This document shows positions 63,820-64,000 of a DNA stretch of 64,000 bases, one piece after another. The DNA is from Bettongia penicillata ogilbyi (Eukaryota > Chordata > Mammalia > Diprotodontia > Potoroidae), in assembly GCA_023548195.1 (NCBI GenBank), contig JAJHZJ010000311.1:2371836-2435835 (forward strand), in the 5' to 3' direction. The first letter of the stretch is position 1; every line of letters starts with the position of its first letter. The translations under genes were made by a program, and so were the position numbers. The notes beneath the pieces are model-generated. The model was not told the origin of the DNA, searched no databases, and was given only the letters and a program-made list of their open reading frames with translations.

Positions 63820-64000
63820 GTGCACTGAAATTATGGCTGTTTATTGTGCTGATCAGAGTTTCTGTGTCCTTCAAAGTTGTTTGTCTTTATAGCATTTTTG
63901 GTTCTGTATAAAATGTTTATCTGGTTTTGCTCACTTCATTTTATATCAGTTCACACATGTTCCCAGGCTTCTCTGAAATCATTCCTTTCAGCATTTTTTA
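63820..64000 (-). mobile_element. L1 3' end, antisense, cut by window edge
   Basis: GTTTTGCTCACTTCATTTTA and CCAGGCTTCTCTGAAATCAT are complements of the L1 stretch GAAGTGAGCAGAACCAGG...; the same region is seen in sense orientation near 58305. The rest lies beyond the window. Confidence 0.5.

Noticed and set aside
29842..64000. The first coding exon of ARHGEF12 with the initiator Met.
   Set aside because: No stretch ending in an AG|GT donor that would encode the expected N-terminus was seen. It probably lies beyond the right edge.
1..64000. CRISPR-like arrays or bacterial operons.
   Set aside because: The regularly repeated sequence here consists of dispersed retrotransposon copies and microsatellites; there are no spaced short repeats, and gene structure is intron-exon.

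Overview
This is vertebrate, almost certainly marsupial, genomic DNA. The only host gene I can support lies on the minus strand. Six short coding exons between 29840 and 11864 translate in one continuous phase to the N-terminal part and most of the PDZ domain of the Rho guanine-nucleotide exchange factor LARG (ARHGEF12). The start codon lies beyond the right edge and the rest of the gene beyond the left edge. About 34 kb on the right (29841-64000) is therefore the upstream, presumably first, intron. No bacterial-type genes, rRNA, tRNA genes or CRISPR arrays are present.

Nearly everything else is transposon-derived. The dominant component is a family of 'half-L1' (HAL1-type) retrotransposons, labelled H1-H11 here. 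Each has an L1-like 5'UTR opening with a CAAGATGGCGG-type motif, an ORF1 (coiled coil, RRM and C-terminal domain), and then a purine-rich 3'UTR with a CA microsatellite and a G-quadruplex-like block. None has an ORF2. They span old, decayed copies (H2, H4, H7, H8, H11) and young copies with clear target-site duplications (H3, H5, H9, probably H10). H9 keeps an open 372-codon ORF1. Sequence coding for L1 ORF2 occurs only as separate 5'-truncated fragments with a different 3' end (28662, 35613, 54890 minus, 57955, 63820 minus), so the half-L1s were presumably moved in trans.

Layout: 1-3060, two joined half-L1 3' parts (H1, H2); 3149-7575, SINE, L2 and hAT debris; 7591-10431, H3 inserted in an L2; 10447-11530, the rest of that L2 with a SINE and a MITE; 11864-29840, ARHGEF12 exons with introns holding L2, L3, CORE-SINE and mariner relics; 30360-39440, a nested stack (H5 inside H4, then mosaic H6 split by an L1 3' fragment); 39790-41440, hAT, MIR, L2, mariner and SINE; 41440-46910, antisense H7 and sense H8; 48304-51213, H9; 52027-54760, H10; 54890-59806, antisense L1, L2, L1 and a marsupial-type repeat; 59817-62438, H11; and then L2, MIR, L3, a long CA tract and an antisense L1 end.

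Ten of the eleven half-L1s lie antisense to ARHGEF12. I could run no database search. Family names come from recognition of sequence patterns, and boundaries marked 'about' are estimates.
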